From the NCBI GenBank assembly GCA_029856425.1, contig JAHQWZ010000026.1:1-13261 (forward strand): a stretch of 13,261 bases of DNA, in the 5' to 3' direction. The notes under the pieces were generated by a model that was not told the DNA's origin, searched no databases, and saw only the letters and a program-made list of their open reading frames with translations. The position numbers were made by a program, and so were the translations under genes. How positions within the stretch are numbered: the first letter of the stretch is position 1; every line of letters begins with the position of its first letter. Of this stretch, positions 6,674 to 13,261 are shown piece by piece. Origin of the DNA: Candidatus Thorarchaeota archaeon (GTDB lineage: Archaea; Asgardarchaeota; Thorarchaeia; Thorarchaeales; Thorarchaeaceae).

Positions 6674-7336
6674 ATGAAACCACTGCTAGCACCGTCAATA
6701 CTGTCTGCGGACTTTGCGAACTTGGAGAGGGATATCAAAGCCGCCGAGAAGGGAGGAGCGGACTACTTCCACCTTGATGTTATGGACGGCCATTTTGTCC
6801 CCAACATCTCTTATGGGCCGATGATAGCCAAGACCATGAAACGCATCACGGATGTTCCATTAGATGCTCACCTAATGATAACAAAGCCGAGGGAGTATAT
6901 TCCCAAATTTCTTGATGCCGGTGTAGAACTCATTTATCCGCACATTGAGGCTTCATACGATGTTTATAGAACAGTGCAGCTCATAAAAGATCTAGGAGGC
7001 AAAGCGGGTATCACTCTGAATCCTGGCACTCCAGTTTCTCATGTCATGCCTCTCCTCGACTTGCTTGACTCAGTTCTTCTCATGAGTGTGTGTCCCGGAT
7101 TTGGAGGACAATCATACATCGAACCAGTCACTGGAAAGATAACTGAACTGAGAGCTCTGCTAGATGAACACAAGCCTGATGTCCGAATCGCAGTCGATGG
7201 CGGTGTAAAGAGGGGCAACATCGCGAGCATCCGCAGAGCAGGAGCTGACTTCTTCATTGCGGGCTCGGCGGTGTTCAAGGCTGAAAACATAGAGCAAGAA
7301 GTGAGAAAGCTCAAAGCGCTGCTTGACACTGCCTGA
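6674..7336 (+). CDS. rpe: Ribulose-phosphate 3-epimerase
   Basis: The enzyme interconverts D-ribulose 5-phosphate and D-xylulose 5-phosphate in the pentose phosphate pathway, in the cytoplasm, using a bound divalent metal. The 220 residues match the family's usual length and TIM-barrel order. S8 in LAPSILSADF, H33 and D35 in FHLDVMDGHFVPN, H66 in LDAHLMI, and D175 in IAVDGGV are the expected metal and acid/base residues. The phosphate-binding segments CPGFGGQ and IAGSAVF are present. The frame stays open upstream to a GTG at 6608, but that would add 22 non-family residues read from the hairpin region, so ATG 6674 (MKPLLAPSILS) is chosen. There is no clear Shine-Dalgarno. A transaldolase gene follows 51 bases downstream with its own TATA-like box. 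Function is firmly recognised. Confidence 0.96.
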   Translation: MKPLLAPSILSADFANLERDIKAAEKGGADYFHLDVMDGHFVPNISYGPMIAKTMKRITDVPLDAHLMITKPREYIPKFLDAGVELIYPHIEASYDVYRTVQLIKDLGGKAGITLNPGTPVSHVMPLLDLLDSVLLMSVCPGFGGQSYIEPVTGKITELRALLDEHKPDVRIAVDGGVKRGNIASIRRAGADFFIAGSAVFKAENIEQEVRKLKALLDTA

Positions 7337-7344
7337 CCAAACCG

Positions 7345-7350
7345 TTTTAA
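7345..7350 (+). promoter_or_regulatory. TATA-like box before the transaldolase
   Basis: TTTTAA lies about 40 bases before the ATG at 7388. Predicted transcription starts near 7373, giving a leader of about 15 bases without a Shine-Dalgarno. The motif is short, so this is a weak call. Confidence 0.35.
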
Positions 7351-7387
7351 TCGAGTGTAGTAGTTCATCACGGCAGTTACTCCAAAG

Positions 7388-8050
7388 ATGGGAGATGATT
7401 TCAGATTGAAGTTCTTTATCGATACAGCAAATGTTGATGCAATACGGAAGGCGCACGAGCGTGGAATGGTTGATGGTGTAACGACCAATCCGTCTCTTGT
7501 TGCCAAGGAAGGGAAGGACTTCCGAAAGATTGTGGATGAAATAGCGTCTTTCGTTGAGGGCCCTATAAGCCTAGAAGTTGTCAGCGAAGATGCAGAAGGC
7601 ATGCTCAAGGAAGCCAGAGAGCTCAATAGCTGGATTAACAATGCCGCCATCAAGGTTCCTCTTACGTGGGAGGGTCTCAAAGCCACGAAGATATGTGCAG
7701 ATGAGGGCATCAAGACCAATGTCACGCTATGTTTCAGTGCAAACCAAGCCTTGTTAGCAGCTAAGGCTGGCGCAACATTTGTGTCACCATTCATCGGAAG
7801 ATTGGATGATGTGGGGCAAACAGGAATGGAACTCATTGAGGCGATTGTCCAGATCTACTCAAACTATGGCTTTGCTACAGAGATAATTGTTGCAAGCATT
7901 AGACACCCGATACATGTCTACGAAGCTGCATTGCTTGGAGCTGACATAGCAACCATTCCCCCTGATGTTCTGGAGAAGATGGTGAAACATCCCCTAACTG
8001 ACATTGGTATTGAGAGATTCTTGGCCGATTGGGAGAAGGTTCCGAAGTAG
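7388..8050 (+). CDS. tal: Transaldolase, short TalC/MipB type
   Basis: The enzyme moves a dihydroxyacetone unit between sugar phosphates in the non-oxidative pentose phosphate pathway, by a Schiff base on lysine. The 220 residues have the compact TalC/FSA barrel: FFIDTANVDAI (9-19), DGVTTNPSLV (29-38), Schiff-base K89 in AIKVPLTWEGL, TNVTLCFSANQALLAAKAGA (110-129), SPFIGRLDD (133-141). Fructose-6-phosphate aldolase of E. coli has Gln59 and Tyr131 at the deciding sites; here they read Glu (E63, ISLEV) and Phe (F135), which points to transaldolase. ATG 7388 is used. A TTG at 7406 would give the textbook family N-terminus (MKFFIDTA) and is a real alternative. With rpe directly upstream, it fits pentose-hexose interconversion. 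No transketolase is in the window. Confidence 0.93.
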   Translation: MGDDFRLKFFIDTANVDAIRKAHERGMVDGVTTNPSLVAKEGKDFRKIVDEIASFVEGPISLEVVSEDAEGMLKEARELNSWINNAAIKVPLTWEGLKATKICADEGIKTNVTLCFSANQALLAAKAGATFVSPFIGRLDDVGQTGMELIEAIVQIYSNYGFATEIIVASIRHPIHVYEAALLGADIATIPPDVLEKMVKHPLTDIGIERFLADWEKVPK

Positions 8051-8117
8051 TAGATAGAGGGCAAAGAGTAATCAATAACCTCAAAGTAAATCAGAGCAGA
8101 TGCGCCGCGGAGAGCAA

Positions 8118-8125
8118 GATATATT
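8118..8125 (+). promoter_or_regulatory. TATA-like box for the amidohydrolase-mutL unit
   Basis: GATATATT sits 46 bases before the TTG start at 8164. Predicted transcription starts near 8147, just ahead of the Shine-Dalgarno. The 113-base gap (8051-8163) otherwise holds nothing recognisable. Confidence 0.55.
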
Positions 8126-8149
8126 GGACATAGACAATCCTTCATCATC

Positions 8150-8154
8150 GGAGG
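8150..8154 (+). promoter_or_regulatory. Shine-Dalgarno site deciding a TTG start
   Basis: GGAGG lies 9 bases before the TTG at 8164. No ATG or GTG is available in frame until the ATG at 8212, which would cut off the conserved family start (ADLVVFNGNIITM). Confidence 0.65.
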
Positions 8155-8163
8155 CACTGATCT

Positions 8164-9717
8164 TTGGAACTAGAGGCTGACCTTGTTGTCTTCAATGGCA
8201 ATATCATTACAATGAATCCACATAACCCAATAGCCACAGCCCTGGCTGTGAAAAGCTACAAGATACTCGCAATTGGTGATGAAGACCTCATTGCTGACCT
8301 CGTCCCAACTGCGAGAAGAGTCATTGACTTAGGAGGCAAAACAGTAGTCCCGGGTTTTGTGGATGCCCACACTCACCTAACGAGTGATGGTTACAAGTCG
8401 AATCATGTACATCTTCATGATGCGAAGTCCCTCGAAGACGCTGTGCAGATAATGAAAGACTCTCTCCCAGTATACGATCAAGGCAATTGGGTAATTGCCT
8501 ATGGATGGGACGAGAGTCGATGGCCCGAGAAACGGTATCTCAGGGCAAAGGATCTAGACAAGGTCAGTAGGAAGCATCCGATTTTTGCGGTCAGAATTGA
8601 TGGCCACCTTGTATCTGTGAATTCCCTTGGATTTGAGAAATTAAAGATTCGAAATGATCTTGAAGGCGTCGTGAAGGACAAGAAAGGAAATCCCAATGGC
8701 GTACTGAAAGACATTGAAGGGATTTTTGAAAAGATACCAAGAACTGATGATGAAATACAAAGGGGTATTATTGCAGGGAACAAGATTGCAAACGAGCTTG
8801 GAATAACCACAATAGTTGATAATGCTACAGCCGGGACTCTTCGTCATTTGCGTGAGGTCGAACGCCAGGAAAAACTCTCTGTACGAACAGTCTTCAACCC
8901 TCCAGTTGAGCAAATGAATGATATGATTCGACTTGGGCTCTCCTCGGGAATGGGTAGTCCAATGGTAAGAATAGGAGGAGTCAAGATATTCACTGATGGC
9001 TCGATTGGAGCCTCAACCGCCTTCATGTCCAAAGCTTACAAAGGACAGAAAGGGAACGTAGGCAGGCTTCTGATGGATAAAAAGAAATACAGCAAGATCA
9101 TCAAGAAAGCCATCAAGAACAATATACAAACGGTGACCCATGCCATTGGTGATGCTGCCCTTGAGATGGTAATCTCAGCTTTCGAGGACCTTGAGGATAA
9201 ATCAATGATACGTGACCAGAGGCATCGCATCGAGCATGCAGAGTTAATCAATGAATGGCAAATTCGTCGAGCTGTTAGCCTTGGATTAATTCTATCTATG
9301 CAACCTAACTTCGTAGGGAAGTGGCAATTGACAGGAGCTCTCTACAATGAGAGGCTCGATGAGGAAACGGTTCGCGGAATGAACATGTTCCGAGTTGCTC
9401 TCGATAATGGGGCACATCTAGCATTTGGCAGCGACGGCATGCCCTATGGACCAATATACGGCATCTGGTCAGCCACCACTCATCCTAACGACAGAGTCAG
9501 GCTTACCGTTGAAGAAGCATTACGATGTTATACTATGGAAGCCGCCTATGCATCCTTCATGGAAAAGACTGTTGGCAGCTTGGCGGTAGGAAAGAGGGCG
9601 GATTTCGCAGTGCTTTCTGATGACATTCTCAATGTCCAGCCCGAGAAGATCAAGGATATCATTGTAGAAATGACAATAGTGGGCGGAATCGTTGAATATA
9701 CCGCTCTAGGGACCTGA
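8164..9717 (+). CDS. Amidohydrolase family 3 metal-dependent hydrolase (YtcJ-like)
   Basis: A 517-residue cytoplasmic enzyme of the amidohydrolase superfamily; relatives such as NfdA hydrolyse N-substituted formamides and many have no known substrate. The small beta-sandwich comes first (ADLVVFNGNIITMNP), then the metal barrel: H69 and H71 in VDAHTHL, K274 in GGVKIFTDGSIGA, H326 in HAIGDAA, H354 and H358 in HRIEHAEL, D424 in FGSDGMP. The C-terminal part ends with the usual SLAVGKRADFAVLSDDI. All expected metal ligands are present. The start is TTG, supported by GGAGG 9 bases upstream and a TATA-like box further up. mutL begins 9 bases after the stop, and its Shine-Dalgarno overlaps this gene's stop codon, so the two are probably made together. 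The link to repair is not obvious. Substrate unknown. Confidence 0.9.
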   Translation: MELEADLVVFNGNIITMNPHNPIATALAVKSYKILAIGDEDLIADLVPTARRVIDLGGKTVVPGFVDAHTHLTSDGYKSNHVHLHDAKSLEDAVQIMKDSLPVYDQGNWVIAYGWDESRWPEKRYLRAKDLDKVSRKHPIFAVRIDGHLVSVNSLGFEKLKIRNDLEGVVKDKKGNPNGVLKDIEGIFEKIPRTDDEIQRGIIAGNKIANELGITTIVDNATAGTLRHLREVERQEKLSVRTVFNPPVEQMNDMIRLGLSSGMGSPMVRIGGVKIFTDGSIGASTAFMSKAYKGQKGNVGRLLMDKKKYSKIIKKAIKNNIQTVTHAIGDAALEMVISAFEDLEDKSMIRDQRHRIEHAELINEWQIRRAVSLGLILSMQPNFVGKWQLTGALYNERLDEETVRGMNMFRVALDNGAHLAFGSDGMPYGPIYGIWSATTHPNDRVRLTVEEALRCYTMEAAYASFMEKTVGSLAVGKRADFAVLSDDILNVQPEKIKDIIVEMTIVGGIVEYTALGT

Positions 9718-9722
9718 GGTGG
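9716..9722 (+). promoter_or_regulatory. Shine-Dalgarno for mutL, overlapping the amidohydrolase stop
   Basis: GAGGTGG starts within the TGA of the amidohydrolase gene and ends 4 bases before the GTG at 9727. It implies that mutL translation follows termination on the upstream gene. Confidence 0.6.
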
Positions 9723-9726
9723 TTCC

Positions 9727-11538
9727 GTGGGCAATATTCGTGTTCTCAGTGATGATCTGGTTTCTCTCATATCAGCAGGAGAGGTAATCGAGAATCCGGC
9801 TTCGATAGTCAAAGAATTGATTGAAAACTCTTTTGACGCTGGTGCCACCAATATTGAGATATCAATCACTGAGGGGGGGATTGGCTCAATTACCGTTTCA
9901 GACAATGGCATTGGCATAATGAAGGAAGACTGCCCAGTTTGCGCGCTGCGCTACTCAACAAGCAAAATCAGCACAAAGGAGGATATCGAATCCATTCAGA
10001 CCTATGGATTCAGGGGAGAAGCTCTGGCAAGCATCGCGGCAGTAGCCGACATGGTGATAGTGACTAAACATCAAGATGAGGAACTCGGGACAAAGCTTGT
10101 TTCAAGAGCTGGAGAAATCCCTAGAATGGTTGATGCATCAAGACCAATGGGAACCACTGTTGAGATTACAAACCTCTTCAAGCATGTGCCTGCAAGAAGA
10201 AAGCATTTGTCAGATGCAAGAGTGGAAAGTCAGAGGATTCTAGACATTGCTATGCGACACGCAATTGTCAGGAATGATGTAGGATTCAGGCTTGTCAGAG
10301 ATGAACGGATTGCCATGGATTGCCCTCCTGGGCAGACAGAAAGAGAAAGAGTACTCCACCTCTGGGGACCTGATGTTGCAGCGAGTCTGGTCAAATTTCA
10401 GCACAAGTCCGGTGACAGTCTAATATCAGGGTTTATAGCTCTACCTCCTGTTTCAAGAGGAAACAGGGGTCGACAATACTTCTCAGTTCGTAATCGTCCA
10501 ATTCATGACGACAGACTCAATCGGGCTGTTGAATCAGCCTATTCATCGCTCCTAATGAAGGGAAGGTATCCTATCTGTTCGATCAAGATTGATGTCGATA
10601 TTGAGAAAGTCGACGCAAATGTGCATCCTACAAAAAGAGAGGTAAGGATTCAGGATTTTGATACAATCGTCGAAACAGCAAGGACAGCAGTTCGAGAAGC
10701 ATTGGATAAAGACCGGCCAAAAGAAGCACCCTTGGCATTGCAGGATTTTGTAGATATGCCATTGTCCGAGACCCTCCTTTCCACAGATGAATCTGAAGAA
10801 GAAATGACATTCTCTGCACGAACCTTGGCAGAGGAGCCTCTACTATTTGAGAGGGTCACCCTCGAAGAACTGCTTAAGGACAAGACCGTTGATCCCGAGG
10901 AAATCACTTTAGGAGGGGCGTTCAAAATTGTGGGGCAGATTCAGGACCTCTACATTCTTCTCGAGTTTGATGATGGATTGGTAATCGTTGACCAACACGC
11001 GGCACATGAGAGAATCATCTATGAACAAATGAAAAATGACATGAAGAAAAGGAGCTTAGTCACCCAAGAGCTATTGGAGCCAATTGTTCTCCGCCTAAAC
11101 ACTGCTGACAAGGACGCAATCCTCCATGCAGAAGAAGTATTGGAGAAATTAGGATATTCAATAGAACCGTTTGGAGGAAATGAGGTTCTGGTTTCTACCC
11201 TTCCTGAGGTTTTTGGTCATCGTGCAAACGAAGAAGAGCTGATTGCACTTGTTGATCGAATCGTTGATCTTGGAGTGCGAGCCGCGAGCGAGGATTTCAT
11301 GGATAATGTCCTCAGAGTCGTAGCATGTCATTCAGCTATCCGAGCCGGAGAAACTCTCAGCCATAAGGAGATTGCCTCCCTACTAGTGGATCTCGTCAAA
11401 TCGCCAAATAGATACAACTGTGCTCACGGCAGACCCTCGATAATCAAAATCACAAGAAAGGAACTCGACAAGCGGTTTGGCCGAGATGGCCCTCAAGCAT
11501 TGGCTCGTTTCAAGGCACGGCATCGTATAAAGAGCTAG
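9727..11538 (+). CDS. mutL: DNA mismatch repair protein MutL with endonuclease motifs
   Basis: MutL couples MutS mismatch binding to strand incision. The 603 residues begin at GTG 9727. The N-terminal GHKL ATPase has SAGEVIENPASIVKELIENS (catalytic E33, Mg-binding N34), DNGIG (59-63), RYSTSKI (75-81), GFRGEALASI (94-103) and GTTVEITNLFKHVPARRKHL. The transducer domain carries NVHPTKREVR. A linker (about 335-390) is acidic. The C-terminal domain has the nicking motif DQHAAHERIIYE (422-433), ACHSAIRAGE (533-542), CAHGRP (565-570; CPHGRP is commoner) and FGR (584-586). So this is the self-nicking MutL of organisms without MutH, acting with MutS, whose gene ends 8.6 kb upstream. It is tightly linked to the amidohydrolase gene before it. 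Identity is certain; activity is inferred from motifs. Confidence 0.97.
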   Translation: MGNIRVLSDDLVSLISAGEVIENPASIVKELIENSFDAGATNIEISITEGGIGSITVSDNGIGIMKEDCPVCALRYSTSKISTKEDIESIQTYGFRGEALASIAAVADMVIVTKHQDEELGTKLVSRAGEIPRMVDASRPMGTTVEITNLFKHVPARRKHLSDARVESQRILDIAMRHAIVRNDVGFRLVRDERIAMDCPPGQTERERVLHLWGPDVAASLVKFQHKSGDSLISGFIALPPVSRGNRGRQYFSVRNRPIHDDRLNRAVESAYSSLLMKGRYPICSIKIDVDIEKVDANVHPTKREVRIQDFDTIVETARTAVREALDKDRPKEAPLALQDFVDMPLSETLLSTDESEEEMTFSARTLAEEPLLFERVTLEELLKDKTVDPEEITLGGAFKIVGQIQDLYILLEFDDGLVIVDQHAAHERIIYEQMKNDMKKRSLVTQELLEPIVLRLNTADKDAILHAEEVLEKLGYSIEPFGGNEVLVSTLPEVFGHRANEEELIALVDRIVDLGVRAASEDFMDNVLRVVACHSAIRAGETLSHKEIASLLVDLVKSPNRYNCAHGRPSIIKITRKELDKRFGRDGPQALARFKARHRIKS

Positions 11539-11539
11539 T

Positions 11540-11554
11540 CTGCGCTGAGCGTAG
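11540..11554 (+). other. Short palindrome just after mutL
   Basis: CTGCGC (11540-11545) and GCGTAG (11549-11554) form an imperfect 6-base stem (one G-T pair) around TGA, starting one base after the mutL stop codon. The 3' arm overlaps the TATA-like box of the next gene, so this is equally likely to be an operator, an mRNA end structure, or chance. Confidence 0.25.
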
Positions 11555-11562
11555 GATTAAGT
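11554..11562 (+). promoter_or_regulatory. Possible TATA-like box for the glycosyltransferase-like gene
   Basis: GGATTAAGT is centred about 29 bases before the ATG at 11587. This would give a leaderless mRNA, consistent with the absence of any Shine-Dalgarno before that ATG. The match to a TATA consensus is weak. Confidence 0.35.
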
Positions 11563-11586
11563 AGCGAATGAAACTCGATCCCTAAT

Positions 11587-12516
11587 ATGCCCTCAGGTGG
11601 GTGTGCCTCAAATCAAAACAAGATCGTCATTGCTACGATTATTTTCCCCGGCGATTCATCAGAAGCAAGCGCATTGCTTCTCCTGGAGAGCATTCGTGCC
11701 TTCGGTGGGACTCTCTCTCATGTAGATGTGTGGTGTTTCATGCCTGAGTCAAAGAGAGAACTGTCTGTGAAAACCCAAAAGAGAATCGCTGAGTTGGAAG
11801 CAGATTTGGTCCCATTTGAGATTGACCCTGAAATAGCCGCTTTCCCTTTCACAAGACACGCTCAGGCTGCTGCCCTAGCGGAATCGAGGTCAATTGGTCG
11901 GGCGGACTTCGTTGCATGGCTGGCTCCGAACACACTTGTACTGCAAGAGCCAAGGAAGTTCCTCCTGAAAGGTGGCATCAGCCTGGGATATCGTCCTGTT
12001 CATCACAAACTCCTAGGTTTGAAATATGAAGAGCCTCTAGACACCTTCTGGTCTGCTATCTATGAGTTCTGCGATGTCCCGAATGAACGCATATTTGTCA
12101 TGAAGACCCAGGTTGAGGACATTGATATCAGGCCGTACTTCAATGCGGGCTGCCTAGTTGCTAGACCCGAGAAATCGCTATTCAAGTCTTGGCGTGACAC
12201 ATTCCTAAAGCTGTACCAGGAGCCCGTATTCAAGAAGCTGTATCAAGAAGACGAACGCTACACCATCTTTATGCATCAAGGCATACTATCAGGCGTCATT
12301 CTGTCAAGAATGTCAAGAGATGAGATGGATGAGCTACCTGCCAATTATAACTATCCACTGAACCTCTACTTCGAGGATGTCACTAATAATCGTCCAGAGT
12401 ACATTGAAGAGTGCGTAACGATAAGGCATGAAGGCTTCTATCAGGACCAAGAGTGGATAAGCAAGATGCCTGCTCGAACGGAACTCAAACAATGGATTGC
12501 CAATCGATTGGATTAG
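11587..12516 (+). CDS. Glycosyltransferase-like protein (GT-A/GT8-type fold) lacking a DxD motif
   Basis: A 309-residue soluble protein with no signal peptide or membrane helix. Residues 13-130 look like a nucleotide-sugar-binding half: IVIATIIFPGD strand, SALLLLESIRAFGG helix, then FVAWLAPNTLVLQEP (108-122). The second half has NAGCLVARPEKS (N186-A187-G188), FKSWRDTFLKLY, HQGILSGVILSRM (H230-Q231) and LPANYNYPLN, in the order seen in GT8-like transferases (NAG, DQ/HQ, LP.NYN). At the place where those enzymes read L-D-A-D for metal-nucleotide binding, this one reads L-A-P-N (112-115). So it may be metal-independent, non-catalytic, or a different nucleotidyl-type protein. The fold call is from motif order only. 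It probably has its own near-leaderless promoter after mutL; no sugar-pathway genes adjoin it. Donor and acceptor unknown. Confidence 0.6.
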   Translation: MPSGGCASNQNKIVIATIIFPGDSSEASALLLLESIRAFGGTLSHVDVWCFMPESKRELSVKTQKRIAELEADLVPFEIDPEIAAFPFTRHAQAAALAESRSIGRADFVAWLAPNTLVLQEPRKFLLKGGISLGYRPVHHKLLGLKYEEPLDTFWSAIYEFCDVPNERIFVMKTQVEDIDIRPYFNAGCLVARPEKSLFKSWRDTFLKLYQEPVFKKLYQEDERYTIFMHQGILSGVILSRMSRDEMDELPANYNYPLNLYFEDVTNNRPEYIEECVTIRHEGFYQDQEWISKMPARTELKQWIANRLD

Positions 12517-12588
12517 TGGTATTGATATCGCGAATGCAATCACCTCTGAATAGTCTGATGAATATGGTCTATCTTGATCTTGTTGCTC

Positions 12589-12593
12589 TTTTT
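12589..12593 (+). terminator. Possible T-rich transcription end
   Basis: A TTTTT run within a pyrimidine tract (CTCTTTTTCCCTTCC, 12586-12600) lies about 70 bases after the glycosyltransferase-like stop. Archaeal termination often uses T tracts without hairpins. The run is short. The rest of the 178-base gap (12517-12694) shows only AT-rich promoter-like words (TTTAATATT at 12606-12614) and an AGCATGCT palindrome (12651-12658). Confidence 0.3.
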
Positions 12594-12640
12594 CCCTTCC
12601 GAGAGTTTAATATTAGACCATTTGAAGTTTCAAGGTCAGT

Positions 12641-12649
12641 GCTTAAATG
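12641..12649 (+). promoter_or_regulatory. TATA-like box for the DUF438-type gene
   Basis: GCTTAAATG is centred about 50 bases before the ATG at 12695. Transcription starting near 12670 would leave a leader of about 25 bases holding the GGGG (12684-12687) Shine-Dalgarno-like run. TTTAATATT at 12606-12614 is a second candidate. Confidence 0.4.
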
Positions 12650-12694
12650 AAGCATGCTAGCTCATGTTGCACTGATCTTCTATGGGGTAATTTC

Positions 12695-13261
12695 ATGACC
12701 ACAACTCTGAAAGCAACGACGAAGGTATTGGATTTGGCTAAAGAGTATCCCTTCCTGTTTGATACTCTTGTTGAGATTTCACCGAAGCTTAAACGATTGC
12801 GAAATCCGATTCTACAGAAAACAATTGGCAAGAATGCAACTCTGACTGACGTCTCGAAGATTTCGAAAGTTCCCTTGAACCGGTTATTTGTCCTATTGTC
12901 TGAATCAATATCGAAAAATGCCAAGCAGGAAGTTGCTATTGACAAAGAAGAGAAAGAAATTGGTGAATGGCAAGAAGAACTTGAGAAACGACAGAGGCGA
13001 TTGAAAGACCTCGTTTTGGAATTGCATAAGGGAGAAGATTTGGAGAAACTACAGGCACAGTTCAAGGAGATCCTTGTTGATGTTAGTGCAACTGAAATTG
13101 CTGAGATGGAACAATCTCTCATCTCTTCAGGCGAACTCACGGCGCAGCAGGTGACGGCTTTGTGTGACCTGCATGTGCAGGTCTTCAAGGAGTCGTTAGA
13201 TGTTCAAGAAAAGCCTGAAACCATTCCGGGACATCCAATTCATACATACATGAGTGAAAAC
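12695..13261 (+). CDS. DUF1858-DUF438 protein, N-terminal part (cut by the window end), probably with a hemerythrin-like domain
   Basis: The frame is open from ATG 12695 to the last base, 189 residues, so the protein is 3' truncated here. Residues 10-70 are a DUF1858 domain (VLDLAKEYPFLFDTLVEISP then RNPILQKTIGKNATLTDVSKISKVPLNRL). Residues about 88-110 form a charged helix (KEEKEIGEWQEELEKRQRRL). About 107-175 form DUF438 (LKDLVLELHKGEDLEKLQAQ, then SLISSGELTAQQVTALCDLH). The visible end, PGHPIHTYMSEN, is how the hemerythrin HHE domain begins in these proteins, with its first iron-ligand His in view. In the family a PAS domain often follows, suggesting oxygen or redox sensing; both later domains are outside the window and not seen. 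A GGGG run 7 bases before the ATG is a weak Shine-Dalgarno. No other start codon is available in frame close upstream. Confidence 0.88.
   Translation, partial: MTTTLKATTKVLDLAKEYPFLFDTLVEISPKLKRLRNPILQKTIGKNATLTDVSKISKVPLNRLFVLLSESISKNAKQEVAIDKEEKEIGEWQEELEKRQRRLKDLVLELHKGEDLEKLQAQFKEILVDVSATEIAEMEQSLISSGELTAQQVTALCDLHVQVFKESLDVQEKPETIPGHPIHTYMSEN

Noticed and set aside
7039..7836. A 265-codon open frame on the minus strand across rpe and the transaldolase
   Set aside because: It is antisense to two firmly recognised genes, spans their boundary, and its Ser/Leu-rich translation shows no family motif. It arises from codon bias of the + strand genes.
12453..12650. A 65-codon + strand frame overlapping the end of the glycosyltransferase-like gene
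   Set aside because: About a third lies in another frame of a convincing gene and the rest covers an AT-rich promoter region. It has no Shine-Dalgarno and no recognisable motif.
12643..13188. A 181-codon open frame on the minus strand near the end
   Set aside because: It is antisense to the DUF1858/DUF438 gene, whose domains are recognisable. The minus-strand product is Ser/Cys/Arg-rich and low in motif content.
1..13261. CRISPR array, insertion sequence, tRNA, rRNA or integration site
   Set aside because: No regularly spaced repeats, transposase motifs, cloverleaf with conserved T-loop, or flanking terminal repeats were seen by eye on either strand. Short or diverged elements could still be missed.

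Overview
The window reads as a contiguous piece of an archaeal chromosome of medium GC, with every gene on the + strand and very little spacing. The archaeal reading rests on three things. AT-rich TATA-like boxes lie about 25-45 bases upstream of the start codons that open transcription units. Several such genes have very short leaders without a Shine-Dalgarno (SD) site, while internal operon genes carry clear GGAGG sites. The gene types also fit: a TalC-type short transaldolase as the only transaldolase seen, a winged-helix regulator fused to membrane helices, and a DUF1858/DUF438 protein. A mutS plus mutL pair is not general in archaea, and this set would fit an Asgard (Thorarchaeia-like) genome, but that lineage is inference and was not tested.

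Layout. Positions 1-1107 hold the C-terminal ~368 residues of MutS, cut by the window edge. A tight ABC exporter pair follows, ATPase (1139-2056) and permease (2053-3543), possibly read with mutS. The permease carries two copies of its outer domain, studded with N-glycosylation sequons. A 150-base gap with a nested hairpin and a promoter leads to a second exporter operon: a membrane-anchored winged-helix regulator (3694-4146), an ATPase (4151-4933) and a large permease (4930-6573).

Next are two carbon-metabolism genes, ribulose-phosphate 3-epimerase (6674-7336, preceded by two perfect hairpins, one with a TTCG loop) and a TalC-type transaldolase (7388-8050). Together they supply steps of the non-oxidative pentose phosphate pathway. 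An amidohydrolase of the YtcJ-like family (8164-9717, TTG start) is tightly coupled to mutL (9727-11538), whose C-terminal endonuclease motifs are intact. After mutL come a GT-A-like glycosyltransferase-fold protein lacking an obvious DxD motif (11587-12516) and the N-terminal 189 residues of a DUF1858-DUF438-hemerythrin type protein (12695 to the end).

Functionally the window mixes mismatch repair (MutS, MutL), two ABC-2 type exporters, pentose phosphate interconversion and an oxygen/redox-sensor-like protein. No mobile element, CRISPR array, tRNA or rRNA was seen. No clear new multi-gene system stands out. The most unusual structures are the duplicated, sequon-rich exporter ectodomain, the membrane-tethered regulator with repeated TCAA/TTGA elements at its promoter, the hairpins upstream of rpe, and the DxD-less glycosyltransferase-like protein.
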